Positions 42,584 through 51,056 of a DNA stretch of 64,000 bases are shown here, in pieces (within the stretch, counting starts at the first letter, position 1; each line of letters starts with the position of its first letter). Source of the stretch: CAYMEK01 sp964389305 (GTDB lineage: Bacteria > Spirochaetota > Spirochaetia > SZUA-6 > DRHE01); the NCBI GenBank assembly GCA_964389305.1, contig CAYMEK010000012.1, positions 14,458-78,457 of the forward strand, read 5' to 3'. The notes beneath the pieces are model-generated. The model did not search any database, was not told the DNA's origin, and saw only the letters and a list, made by a program, of their open reading frames with translations. A program made the translations under genes and the position numbers.

Positions 42584-44356
42584 TCACCCGATCAGGATCT
42601 CTCCCGAGGGGTACTCGATCTGTACTTTTTTGACCCGTTGAGCGGCAGCAGCCAGCAGGGTCAGGGGGCCGATCCGGCCGATAAACATCAACAGGATAAT
42701 AACATATTTCCCGATTATGGAAAGAGTCGAAGTGATGCCTGCCGACAATCCCACCGTTCCGAAGGCCGAGATCGTCTCGAAGCAGATATCGATGAAAGGC
42801 GCGCTCTCCGTTATGGAGAGGATCAGCAGCCCTGCGAGCACGCTCACCAACCCGAACAGCAAGATGAGGAGTGCCCGCAGCACCAGGTCTTTGGCCAGCG
42901 AGTAATTGAACAGAGTAACCTCCCGCTTGTCCCGCAGCAGGGAGCCTATATAGGCCAGGACCAGGGCGATCGAGTTGACCTTGACTCCGCCGGCGGTGGA
43001 GCCCGATGCTCCGCCGATGAACATGAAAATCATCATCACCAGGTAGGTCGGGGTACGCAGGGTGGAGATCGATATGGTATTGAAGCCGGCGGTGCGGGTG
43101 GTGACCGACTGGAAGAAGGCGACCAGGTACTGAGTCTTCAGATCCAGGGCTGCCAGCGAATGCCTGTGCTCGAGGGCGTAGATCAGAAGCATGCCGGCCA
43201 GCAGCAGGATGGCGGATCCGATCAGCACCACCCGTGTATTGAGGCTTAAAGTCCTGGTCGAGAAGCTGCGCCTTCTCACGGTATTGGTAGCTCCCCCGGT
43301 CAGCCAGCTCTTCAAATCCATGATCACAACGAAGCTCAAGCCGCCGCAGATGATGCGCAGGCCCACGACCAGGTTCACCAGAGTGCTGGACGTGAAACCC
43401 TCCAGGTTGTCCGAGAACAGGGAGAAGCCGGCGTTGCAGAAGGCGGATATGGCGTGAAAAACCGCGGTGAACGCAGTATCCGGGCCCGGACCGAGCCGGC
43501 CCTGGAAGCCGGCAAACAGCAGGAGCGCCCCCACGGCCTCTATAATCAACGTAATGTAGATGATACTCGTGATGCTGCGGCCCAGGTTGCGCATGTCTTT
43601 TTCGCTGGTCATGTAGGAGATCAGAAACTTGTCCTCGATGCTCAGGGAGCGCCTCAAAATGAAGGCCATGAAGAAGCTGAGGATCATGATTCCCAGGCCG
43701 CCTATCTGGATCAACACCAGGATGATGATCTTTCCCCAGATCGAGAAGGCCGTAGCCGTATCAACAACGATCAAACCGGTTACGCAGACCGCCGAGGTGG
43801 AGGTGAACAGGGAGTCCACGAAGCCCAGCCCGGCGCCGTCTGGCGTGGTGAAAGGCAGCATCAGGAGAACCGTGCCGGTGACGATTACCAGCAGGAAGCT
43901 GAGCATCACGGTGCGCGCGGGATGAGCGGTCAGGCTGCGAAGGAAGGCGCTGAGCCGGCGGATGCGGCCGAAAACCTTGAGCAGCACGAAGATGTTGCGT
44001 ACGATGATGATCTTTCCGGGCAGGTTGCCGTATAGCGCCCGGTCCCTGGAGAACAGCAGGTACTTGTTGTAAGCGAACAGGGCGGTGAAGAAGAGGAGGA
44101 AAAGCACTTCGAAGAGATTGTTCCGCAGGAAATGACGCTTGTCTTTCGACCTGACGAAATCGATGGCCGCCTCCACCGTAAAAAGGATCAAGACCGTGAA
44201 GTCGAGGATGTTGGTGAAAACGCCGGTAAAACGGGTCTGCAAGTCCGCTTGCTCGACGATTACAGAGGCGATGCTCAGCAGGAGAGTAATCAGGACGAGA
44301 AGGTTTAACTTGGAGGGAATCCTGGTCGGCGCAGGTTGCGATCTGAGTCCGGGCAC
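42584..44356 (-). CDS. ktrB: KtrB/TrkH-family K+ transporter with an N-terminal membrane extension
   Basis: 590 residues, longer than typical KtrB (about 450). The channel part starts near residue 145 (AHPARTVMLSFLLVIVTGTVLLMLPF) and has P-loop selectivity glycines in FTSTSAVCVTGLIVVDT, AFCNAGFSLF, RTAGFNTI and AFGTVGLSAG. The first ~140 residues add about four helices. The last of them (RNIFVLLKVFGRIRRLSAFLRSL) is Arg/Lys-rich with roughly regular spacing, resembling a voltage-sensor S4. The start is GTG 44356; a strong promoter sits so close that the mRNA leader would be only a few bases. It works with KtrA downstream. Confidence 0.9.
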   Translation of the reverse strand: MPGLRSQPAPTRIPSKLNLLVLITLLLSIASVIVEQADLQTRFTGVFTNILDFTVLILFTVEAAIDFVRSKDKRHFLRNNLFEVLFLLFFTALFAYNKYLLFSRDRALYGNLPGKIIIVRNIFVLLKVFGRIRRLSAFLRSLTAHPARTVMLSFLLVIVTGTVLLMLPFTTPDGAGLGFVDSLFTSTSAVCVTGLIVVDTATAFSIWGKIIILVLIQIGGLGIMILSFFMAFILRRSLSIEDKFLISYMTSEKDMRNLGRSITSIIYITLIIEAVGALLLFAGFQGRLGPGPDTAFTAVFHAISAFCNAGFSLFSDNLEGFTSSTLVNLVVGLRIICGGLSFVVIMDLKSWLTGGATNTVRRRSFSTRTLSLNTRVVLIGSAILLLAGMLLIYALEHRHSLAALDLKTQYLVAFFQSVTTRTAGFNTISISTLRTPTYLVMMIFMFIGGASGSTAGGVKVNSIALVLAYIGSLLRDKREVTLFNYSLAKDLVLRALLILLFGLVSVLAGLLILSITESAPFIDICFETISAFGTVGLSAGITSTLSIIGKYVIILLMFIGRIGPLTLLAAAAQRVKKVQIEYPSGEILIG

Positions 44357-44365
44357 GGCGCCCTA

Positions 44366-44393
44366 AATATAGCACGTAAGGGTCGGCGGTCAA
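44366..44393 (-). promoter_or_regulatory. Promoter of ktrBA
   Basis: On the minus strand TTGACC, 16-bp spacer, TATATT. The predicted transcript start is about 3 bases before the GTG, giving an almost leaderless mRNA. Confidence 0.6.
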
Positions 44394-44458
44394 GAGAGTT
44401 TTCCAGCCTTCTTAGAAAGCGGCAGGTACAGCCCGGAATCCCGTCCCAGCTTCAGACA

Positions 44459-47400
44459 TCAGTGAAAATCCCGGCTGTTCTTGGAGGCCGGAAGACGGGA
44501 AAGTCTTGGTTTCCAGCAGGACTCGACGATGAGGTGCACTACTCCGTCCCTGGACTGGAGGGTTCCCGAAACACCCAGCAGGGAACTGGTCAGAATCAAT
44601 TTCCTGTATTTTTCGAAGGTGGCCGACCAGACCACCAGGTTTACGAATCCGCTCTCATCCTCCAGGGTCATGAATACCACGCCCCCTGCGGTTAGCGGGC
44701 GCTGCCGACAGATGACCAGGCCGGCGTAAGAGATGCGGCTGCCGTCCCTTTTTCCGGCCAGCTCCCGGGCGTCCGGCAGCCGCTGGCCGGCCAGCTCCTC
44801 CCTGAAAGGCTCCAAAGGATGTCCCTGGACACTGTGCCCCGTACTGAGGTAGTCCCAGCCGATGGACTCGATCTGCGTAAGGGAGGAGAACGATGGAAGC
44901 GGCTCCTGCTCCTCAAGGAAGAGCCCGAGCTGACCGGCCGTTCCGCCCGATCGTTCTGTTCGTGCCGCTGAAACGGTCCGGCTTTTACCGGCCAGGCCTC
45001 CAGCCGTTATTTTGCGACCCGGACCGCCTTTCACCCGCCGGCCTGCTCCGCAGATGTCCCATAGAGCCTGCCTGCGCTCTACCCCGAAGCAACGAAGAGC
45101 CCCGCTTTCAGCCAGCGCGGCCAGAGCATCCTCGTCGATCCCGGTTTGCTCGACGAAATCCCGCAGGTGTGCCCGGCAGTCGAAAGCCGCTGCGGAAGTG
45201 TCCTTCGGTTTCCAGGATCGCCGCACTTCCCTGATTCGTTTCCAGTCCGCCTCGCCCAGCTCCTTTACGAAGCGCAGACCCATGCGTACAGCGAACCGCT
45301 GCCTGCCGCAGTGCTGTGAATCGCCCTTCCGCCCGCTGCCCGGTTCCTGACCACGGTCTGTATCACCCACCGGCGCCTCCAGCCGCTCCAGGGTACACTG
45401 CCAGTCACTGTCAATGATATCTACAGGCCGTACCTCTACACTGTGATGTCGAGCATCCTCCACGATCGTAGAGGGAGCGTAAAAACCCATCGGCCAGGCG
45501 TTCAACAGGGCGCAGGTGAACTCCGCCGGATAGTGGTACTTCATCCAGGCTGTGGAATAAGCTATCAGAGCGAAGCTGGCCGCATGACTTTCAGGGAAGC
45601 CGTATTCACCGAAGCCCAGGATCTGCTGGTAAACCCGCTCGGCGAACTCCCGGGATATGCCATTGGCGATCATCCGGCTTATAAGCTTGTCACGATGCCG
45701 CTCCATTCGGCCGGATATGCGCCAGGCCGCCATGTCTCTGCGCAGCTGATCCGCTTCCCCCGGCGAGTAATCCGCCGCTTCCATGGCCAGCCTCATCACC
45801 TGTTCCTGAAACAGAGGTACGCCTAGTGTTTTCCTGAGCACAGGAATAAGAGAAGGATGGGGGTACGCCACAGGCTCCTCCCCCCTGCGGCGCCGCAGGT
45901 AGGGATGAACCATTCCTCCCACGATGGGACCGGGACGAACAATGCTGATCTCGACAACCAGATCGTAGTAGCTGCGGGGCCTGAGCCGGGGCAGCATAGC
46001 CATTTGGGCCCGGCTTTCGATCTGAAACACTCCCACCGTATCCGCCCTTCCGAGCAGAGCGAACACCTGCGGATCATTGCCGGGAATATCGGTCATGTTC
46101 AGCTCAATGCCACGGTAGGTTTTCAGCAGCCTGAAGCAATAATCCAAGTGGGTCAACGCACCCAGTCCGAGTAGATCTACTTTAAAGAGGTTCATATCCT
46201 CTACATCGCGTTTGTCCCATTGGATCACTGTGCGCCCCGGCATGGTGGCATTCTCCACGGGTACGAAGCTGGTAACCGGCTCGCTTCCCAGCAGGAAGCC
46301 CCCGGGATGGATGGAGAGGTGGCGGGGAAAATCGAGGATCTGCTCACCCAGCCGGGCGAGCTGCTCGTGAAGCGGATTCGACAGATCAAAATCCGTTCGC
46401 TCCAGCTCGGCGCGCAGCTCGCGCCCGTAATGGGGCAAAAGCCTGGCTACCCTGTCCAGCGTGACGGCGGGAAGCCCCAGAGCCCTGCCTACGTCGCGTA
46501 CGGCGGAGCGCGGCCTGTAGCGGATGAAGTTTGCCACCATGGAAGCCCTCTCCCGTCCGTACTTGGCGTAGACGTGCTGGATTACCTCCTCCCGGCGGTG
46601 GTGCTCTATGTCCAGATCGATATCGGGCGGCTCGTTCCGCTCCCGGGAGATGAAGCGCTCGAAGAGCAGCTCCATGCGCACCGGATCTACGGCGGTAATG
46701 CCCAGGCAGTAGCAGACCGCCGAGTTGGCCGCCGATCCCCTCCCCTGGCAGAGGATGCCCTCCCGCCGGCAGAACTCCACGAGCTCCCGCATGGTGAGAA
46801 AGTAACCGCAGTAGTCGAGCTCCTCGATCAAGGCCAGCTCTTTCTCCAGTTGCCGGCGCACCCCGGCGGGGATCGCGCCCCCATAGCGGTGGCTGGCCCC
46901 CTGGAAGGTGAGGTGCCGCAACCATTGACTGGACGTGTGTCCGTCGGGCAGGTCTTCCGACGGATAACGGTACCGGATCTCATCCAGAGAGAAGGTACAG
47001 CGCTCGGCGATCTCCAGGCTGCGGGCTATAATTCCCGGTTCCTCCCGGACCAGATCTCGGTAAAGCTCGTAAAACTCCCGCGGGCTCTTCAGGTCGTGCT
47101 CGGCGTTCGGACGCAGCCGGATCCCGGCTTCATCGAGGGTGCAGTTGCAGGCGATACAGGTCAGGACATCCTGAAGCTGCCTGCGGGAAACATCGTGATA
47201 CAGCACCTCCGCAGCGGCCACCAGCGGCAGGCCGTAGTACGAGGCGTACCACTGCAGCCGCATCTCCTGAGCCTTTTCCTCGGCCCGGCGGTGACGGGGA
47301 AGCATCAGGTAGAGCCGGTCCCCGAAGGCGTCTATCATACGAAGTAGAATCTGTTTGCCTTCCAGGCTCGCTCCTCTCTCCATCTGCCTTCGATCTGCCT

Positions 47401-47788
47401 TCCGAACGCCGGTCCAAAGGGCGATTAACCCTCCGGCATGCTCGCAGACCTCCTCCCAGCTAATCCGGCTGCTGCCCTTGGGGCTGCGCAGCCTGCCGGC
47501 GCTGATGAGGCTACAGAGATTGGCGTAGCCGCAGCGGCTCTGGGCCAGAAGCACCAGGGAACCGGTACCCCGGACGCCCAGGGTGAGCTGGGAGCCAACG
47601 ATGAGCTTGATCCCCAGATTCTTCGCTTCCAGGTGAGCTCGAACGATCCCGTACAGGCCGTCACGATCGGTGATGGAAATCGCCGGCAGGTCGAATAGCT
47701 TGGCTCTCTGCACCAGTTCCTCCGGACGGCTCGCTCCCTCCAGAAAGGAGTAATTGCTCTTGCACCAGAGAGGAACATAGCTGGACAT
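44459..47788 (-). CDS. dnaE2: Error-prone DNA polymerase III alpha subunit, DnaE2/ImuC type
   Basis: About 1109 residues. C-family polymerase with an N-terminal PHP domain whose metal motif is degenerate (LWCKSNYSFLEGAS in place of HxHSxxS), as usual in DnaE2. The catalytic acidic motif is PPDIDLDIEH. Other family blocks are GFLLGSEPVTSFVPVEN, KVDLLGLGALTHLDYCF and GYGFPESHAASFALIAYSTAWMKYHYP (with GEYGFPESHA). The C-terminal OB region is present, but no exonuclease insertion. It performs translesion synthesis with ImuA/ImuB after DNA damage. I place the start at 47788 on domain homology; an in-frame ATG at 47836 would overlap imuB by 28 bp. It is the last gene of the imuA-imuB-dnaE2 operon. 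Confidence 0.92.
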   Translation of the reverse strand: MSSYVPLWCKSNYSFLEGASRPEELVQRAKLFDLPAISITDRDGLYGIVRAHLEAKNLGIKLIVGSQLTLGVRGTGSLVLLAQSRCGYANLCSLISAGRLRSPKGSSRISWEEVCEHAGGLIALWTGVRKADRRQMERGASLEGKQILLRMIDAFGDRLYLMLPRHRRAEEKAQEMRLQWYASYYGLPLVAAAEVLYHDVSRRQLQDVLTCIACNCTLDEAGIRLRPNAEHDLKSPREFYELYRDLVREEPGIIARSLEIAERCTFSLDEIRYRYPSEDLPDGHTSSQWLRHLTFQGASHRYGGAIPAGVRRQLEKELALIEELDYCGYFLTMRELVEFCRREGILCQGRGSAANSAVCYCLGITAVDPVRMELLFERFISRERNEPPDIDLDIEHHRREEVIQHVYAKYGRERASMVANFIRYRPRSAVRDVGRALGLPAVTLDRVARLLPHYGRELRAELERTDFDLSNPLHEQLARLGEQILDFPRHLSIHPGGFLLGSEPVTSFVPVENATMPGRTVIQWDKRDVEDMNLFKVDLLGLGALTHLDYCFRLLKTYRGIELNMTDIPGNDPQVFALLGRADTVGVFQIESRAQMAMLPRLRPRSYYDLVVEISIVRPGPIVGGMVHPYLRRRRGEEPVAYPHPSLIPVLRKTLGVPLFQEQVMRLAMEAADYSPGEADQLRRDMAAWRISGRMERHRDKLISRMIANGISREFAERVYQQILGFGEYGFPESHAASFALIAYSTAWMKYHYPAEFTCALLNAWPMGFYAPSTIVEDARHHSVEVRPVDIIDSDWQCTLERLEAPVGDTDRGQEPGSGRKGDSQHCGRQRFAVRMGLRFVKELGEADWKRIREVRRSWKPKDTSAAAFDCRAHLRDFVEQTGIDEDALAALAESGALRCFGVERRQALWDICGAGRRVKGGPGRKITAGGLAGKSRTVSAARTERSGGTAGQLGLFLEEQEPLPSFSSLTQIESIGWDYLSTGHSVQGHPLEPFREELAGQRLPDARELAGKRDGSRISYAGLVICRQRPLTAGGVVFMTLEDESGFVNLVVWSATFEKYRKLILTSSLLGVSGTLQSRDGVVHLIVESCWKPRLSRLPASKNSRDFH

Positions 47789-47808
47789 TTTCTTATCCGC
47801 TCTCTCTC

Positions 47809-49398
47809 CTACTCTACCGACCCGGACTTTAGCCATTGGCGCCGGACTGTGTCGAAGTACAGCCAGAGAAGGCTTCCGAATCTATCCTCTACGTAGTAAT
47901 ACTCCCGGCTGCGCTCCCGAGACCACCAGCGGCTGGAAATGGAGTACGGCCCCCAGAGCCTGTCGAATCCAAGTGCAGCCTGCAGAGTCGAACCGGCCGG
48001 GCCTCGATGGTTGTCCGGGCTGTTGTCCGTGTGCTTGTCCGGGCGGCAGCCCGTTGCTGCAGGCCCGGAGCCCCTTACGGTAATCTCCACAGGCTCCTCC
48101 AGGATCCTCCGTACCAGCCGGCGCCCGCCTGCTGCCGGGCTCGGTCCCTTCTCCAGCTTCTGCCCCCTCTCCTCCCTCTCCACGCGCCCGCCTGCATCAA
48201 GCTCCAAGCGCTCTAGCTTTTCCCATATATAGCTGTGCTCGGGAAGGTGATCGTCCTCCAACTGGGCTCGCCGCACAGCATCGTTTCCGAACACCGCGCG
48301 CAGCCTGGCGAATGTTCGCTCAGCTTCTTGCAACGCCAGAGGAGAGGCAGAAGGAAAGAGCTCGGTTTGCGAGCTTCCTTCGGATACGGTCAAGGCGGAC
48401 AGGCGCAGCGCCACCACCTCCGCGGGCAGCTGAAGCCTCTCCAGGCGCAGGGAAACGAGATCGAGAAGAAGCCTGGAATCCGAAGTCGGGGCGGCCGGCA
48501 TGATCGGCTCCAAAGACAGCTCTCTTTGATCGAGAGTCAAAGCAATCTCCAGCCGACGAACCAGACGATGCCTGGATCGTATATCGTCCAGCAAGGGGCC
48601 AAGGCAGCGTTCCAGGTAGCCGAGGATACGCAGGCTGGAATTCTCGGCGGCAGGGAGTATTTGAAAGCATTCCGGTTCCTCCTCGACTTCCGTTGGCTGC
48701 AGAGGGAGGTTGAGGGCTCCGGAGGCGAAGTAAAAGGTCCGCTCCGTTTCCTGGCCGAAACGATTGCCGATGCCACCAGCGGGAAGTCTGAGAAAAGCGC
48801 CAACCGTGCGGATACCGAGCATCTCCAACCGCTCGGACACGCGTGGTTTCAGGTTAAGTACGCCGATCGCTGCCTTCAGGGCTGCTTCGCGCTCCTGTTC
48901 TGGATGATCAAAGCGGATGTCTGTTCCGGCTGACTTGGCTGCTGCATAACAGCCGAAGCGGCTGAAACCCACGGCGACCACCGCCTCGAAGCCCTGTTCC
49001 TTGAGCCGACGGCGGACCTCTCGGCTCCACTGCTTGTAGGAAGCAAACAATGGAATGAGTCCTCCGGCATCGAGCAGAAAAAGACCGGGCTCCGTGTCAA
49101 TCGCCTCCACCTGAGGACTGAAGCCCTTCAGGCAGCGGACTATCATTTCTACTCCCGCTTCGATCTTTCGTCTCGAAACCGTGCCGGCCTGCAGCTCGGG
49201 TGTGAAGGAAAGACCTGCGGCATAGCGAAGCCCGGGCTTGACCCCTGCCTCCCCGGCTGCGCCGTTTATCGTCAGGATGGTGCCGTAAGGGCTGTTCCTG
49301 GAGACCACTGCAGCGGGGAGGTTCCGCCATTCGGGATGATCGTTCAGCAGCAGTTGAAGATCCAGATTTCTTACGTTAACACAGGCCAGGCGGTCCAC
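47809..49398 (-). CDS. imuB: ImuB-type Y-family polymerase-like protein
   Basis: 529 residues with a Y-family (DinB/UmuC-like) fold. In place of the DxD at the start of active polymerases it reads ACVNVRNLDLQLLL. Another catalytic acidic motif is not seen, so it is probably non-catalytic like other ImuB proteins, which act as hubs for ImuA, DnaE2 and the beta clamp. Recognisable pieces are VEAIDTEPGLFLLDAGGL, GFSRFGCYAAAKSAG and the helix-hairpin region LEMLGIRTVGAFLRLPAGGIGNRFG. The start is GTG with a strong GGAGGAGG just upstream; it overlaps the imuA-like gene by 23 bp. Confidence 0.85.
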   Translation of the reverse strand: MDRLACVNVRNLDLQLLLNDHPEWRNLPAAVVSRNSPYGTILTINGAAGEAGVKPGLRYAAGLSFTPELQAGTVSRRKIEAGVEMIVRCLKGFSPQVEAIDTEPGLFLLDAGGLIPLFASYKQWSREVRRRLKEQGFEAVVAVGFSRFGCYAAAKSAGTDIRFDHPEQEREAALKAAIGVLNLKPRVSERLEMLGIRTVGAFLRLPAGGIGNRFGQETERTFYFASGALNLPLQPTEVEEEPECFQILPAAENSSLRILGYLERCLGPLLDDIRSRHRLVRRLEIALTLDQRELSLEPIMPAAPTSDSRLLLDLVSLRLERLQLPAEVVALRLSALTVSEGSSQTELFPSASPLALQEAERTFARLRAVFGNDAVRRAQLEDDHLPEHSYIWEKLERLELDAGGRVEREERGQKLEKGPSPAAGGRRLVRRILEEPVEITVRGSGPAATGCRPDKHTDNSPDNHRGPAGSTLQAALGFDRLWGPYSISSRWWSRERSREYYYVEDRFGSLLWLYFDTVRRQWLKSGSVE

Positions 49399-50065
49399 AA
49401 ACCTCCTCCGTATGCTTCCAGCCGGGTGCTCTACGCTTGTCCTTGATGATACTTAGGGAACAGCGAAACAGGCCGGGCGCTATACGCTGTCGGAACGCTC
49501 GGGCATGTAGAGAAACTAAAGAGCCTAAAGAGGGAGCCCCGTCAGGCTTCACAGTCAAGAAAACTAGAACCGCTCCTTGGCGGCGGCAAAGTTGAGCCAG
49601 ACGCGCCTGCAGCGGTGCCGGGAAACGCAAATCCCGCCCCAGGTCGGCCACCAGCAGGCCGAAGGCCCGGCTGCGCAGAAGCCAGTCCGCAGCTCTACCC
49701 GCAGAAGCTGCATCGGGAACCCGTACCACGGTTAGATCGGAAAGTTCCACTCCATTGGCCGCCATATCGGGGGGGAAAAAAGAATCCCTTCCGATATAAA
49801 TCCAGGTAACCAAAGTTGGGATTCTTTGGGCTTCGAGGATCAGGGTGCAGGTGAGAGTGAGAGAGGCTGAAGCTTCCAGAGCCGAGAGCTCGATCAAGCG
49901 CCCCCGCAGGTTCGGCAGGCTCCAGCCGTCGTTTACGATTATGGGAGCTGTTTGCGAATCGAGATTGGCTGCTCGAACCAGCCCGGAAAAAACTGGAGCT
50001 CCGGGTGCAACACCAGCGGTATGATGATGTACGCCTTTGATTGTCTCGAGCCCAAAAACAGACAT
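49376..50065 (-). CDS. imuA: ImuA-like RecA-fold protein, first gene of the mutasome operon
   Basis: 229 residues, RecA-like but with a degenerate nucleotide-binding loop (RGRLIELSALEASASLTL instead of a Walker A). The recognisable blocks are TLVTWIYIGRDSFFPPDMAANGVELSDLTVVRVPD and RSRAFGLLVADLGRDLRFP. ImuA proteins assist DnaE2/ImuB in translesion synthesis. Assignment rests on size, fold and position before imuB and dnaE2. The ATG abuts a 30-bp palindrome, and the promoter predicts a leader of only about 10 bases with no ribosome-binding site. Confidence 0.75.
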   Translation of the reverse strand: MSVFGLETIKGVHHHTAGVAPGAPVFSGLVRAANLDSQTAPIIVNDGWSLPNLRGRLIELSALEASASLTLTCTLILEAQRIPTLVTWIYIGRDSFFPPDMAANGVELSDLTVVRVPDAASAGRAADWLLRSRAFGLLVADLGRDLRFPAPLQARLAQLCRRQGAVLVFLTVKPDGAPSLGSLVSLHARAFRQRIAPGLFRCSLSIIKDKRRAPGWKHTEEVCGPPGLC

Positions 50066-50094
50066 AATATACTATACAAAATTATAGTATATTA
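50065..50094. promoter_or_regulatory. 30-bp perfect palindrome over the mutasome promoter
   Basis: TAATATACTATA (50065-50076), CAAAAT, TATAGTATATTA (50083-50094): 12-bp arms around a 6-bp centre. It covers the -10 box (minus strand), the transcript start and the first base of the imuA start codon. I infer a damage-response repressor site (LexA-like). It does not match the E. coli, B. subtilis or Leptospira LexA consensus that I know. Confidence 0.7.
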
Positions 50095-50108
50095 CAATAT
50101 TCTGTCAA
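50081..50108 (-). promoter_or_regulatory. Sigma-70 promoter of imuA-imuB-dnaE2
   Basis: On the minus strand a perfect TTGACA (50108-50103), 16-bp spacer and perfect TATAAT (50086-50081). Such a strong promoter would need repression, which the overlapping palindrome could give. Confidence 0.75.
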
Positions 50109-50149
50109 CACGGATTCGATATTATTACAGCAATTGAGGTCGTACTCTA

Positions 50150-51046
50150 TCAGTGCTGGATTCGCAGCTCCCCGGAGAGCTGAAACGGAAGTGTCGCACG
50201 TTTTAATACAGCGAGAGAAGTGCCCGCGACCACTGTAGCCTGCAGCTCGTAGCGCAGGCTTTCACCGCCCACGATCATCTGATATACCGATCCTCCCAAA
50301 GCGGCGAAATCGAGGTTGATTGGAATCGCCAGGCGAGTCTTCCCGTTTTCGGGCACCCGGGCCGCCTCCTGCCTCATTCCGGTGACCCAATCCCTGCCGC
50401 CCACTCGCAAGCGGTAATTCAGGGACTCCAGGAATACGGCAAAGCGATTGGGATTCTGCAACTCCAGCTCGAGCATAAGTTGCGCTCCCGCCGGGGTAAT
50501 CGCCTCCAGGCGGAGTGCTGCCAACTTCAATCCCGGCCGTCGGACGACCGGCACCGACCCGCTGGTGCTCACCGGTACGCGTATCCTGCCGAGGACCGGA
50601 AGATCGAAGAAAAAACCGGCTTCCAGGCGGTAGTCCGCCTCTTCCTGTTCCGCCACCTCCCGTACCGATTTCAGCAGCTCTTCGAAGACAATCTCCACCG
50701 GAAAGGGAACGGTGGATCTTCCCCGGGCCGCCAGCCTTACTTTCTGATCGACCTCTCCCATGACGAAGGGCTCATCCTCGATCTGCAGCTCGTAGTCGAA
50801 GCCCGAAAGCTCTATACCGATCGGATTCGGGTTCGCGATCTCCACATCGAAGCGCAATCGCACCCCGGTGAAAGAGAGGGCTTCCAGATCGACTCCGGTG
50901 ATACGCAGGTCGGGCTTGCGAATCGCTTCGGTCAGGTCCTGCACGGACTTGCAGCCTCCAAGTAGCGCGACGGCAGCCAACATCATCAATACGTATCGGA
51001 GCTTTTCGTACAGAAAGCTCTTCGACACCGGCCTCATCCTATTCAT
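50150..51046 (-). CDS. LEA14/WHy-domain lipoprotein
   Basis: About 298 residues. The lipoprotein signal peptide is VLMMLAAVALLGGCKS, with Cys as the lipid anchor. Two LEA14 (water-stress/hypersensitive) repeats follow, each with the hallmark NPNPIGIEL / NPNRFAVFL preceded by a beta strand (VRLRFDVEIANPN and QLMLELELQNPN). Such proteins are periplasmic or outer-membrane-anchored beta sandwiches of unclear, possibly desiccation-related, function. I start at ATG 51046 (MNRMRPVSK), just after the exporter gene ends at 51057; in-frame sequence further upstream lies inside that gene. Confidence 0.85.
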   Translation of the reverse strand: MNRMRPVSKSFLYEKLRYVLMMLAAVALLGGCKSVQDLTEAIRKPDLRITGVDLEALSFTGVRLRFDVEIANPNPIGIELSGFDYELQIEDEPFVMGEVDQKVRLAARGRSTVPFPVEIVFEELLKSVREVAEQEEADYRLEAGFFFDLPVLGRIRVPVSTSGSVPVVRRPGLKLAALRLEAITPAGAQLMLELELQNPNRFAVFLESLNYRLRVGGRDWVTGMRQEAARVPENGKTRLAIPINLDFAALGGSVYQMIVGGESLRYELQATVVAGTSLAVLKRATLPFQLSGELRIQH

Positions 51047-51056
51047 TACATATAGA

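Noticed and set aside
41133..42641. 502-residue plus-strand open frame over the PAS and ktrA genes
   Set aside because: Antisense shadow of two recognisable genes; no start signals.
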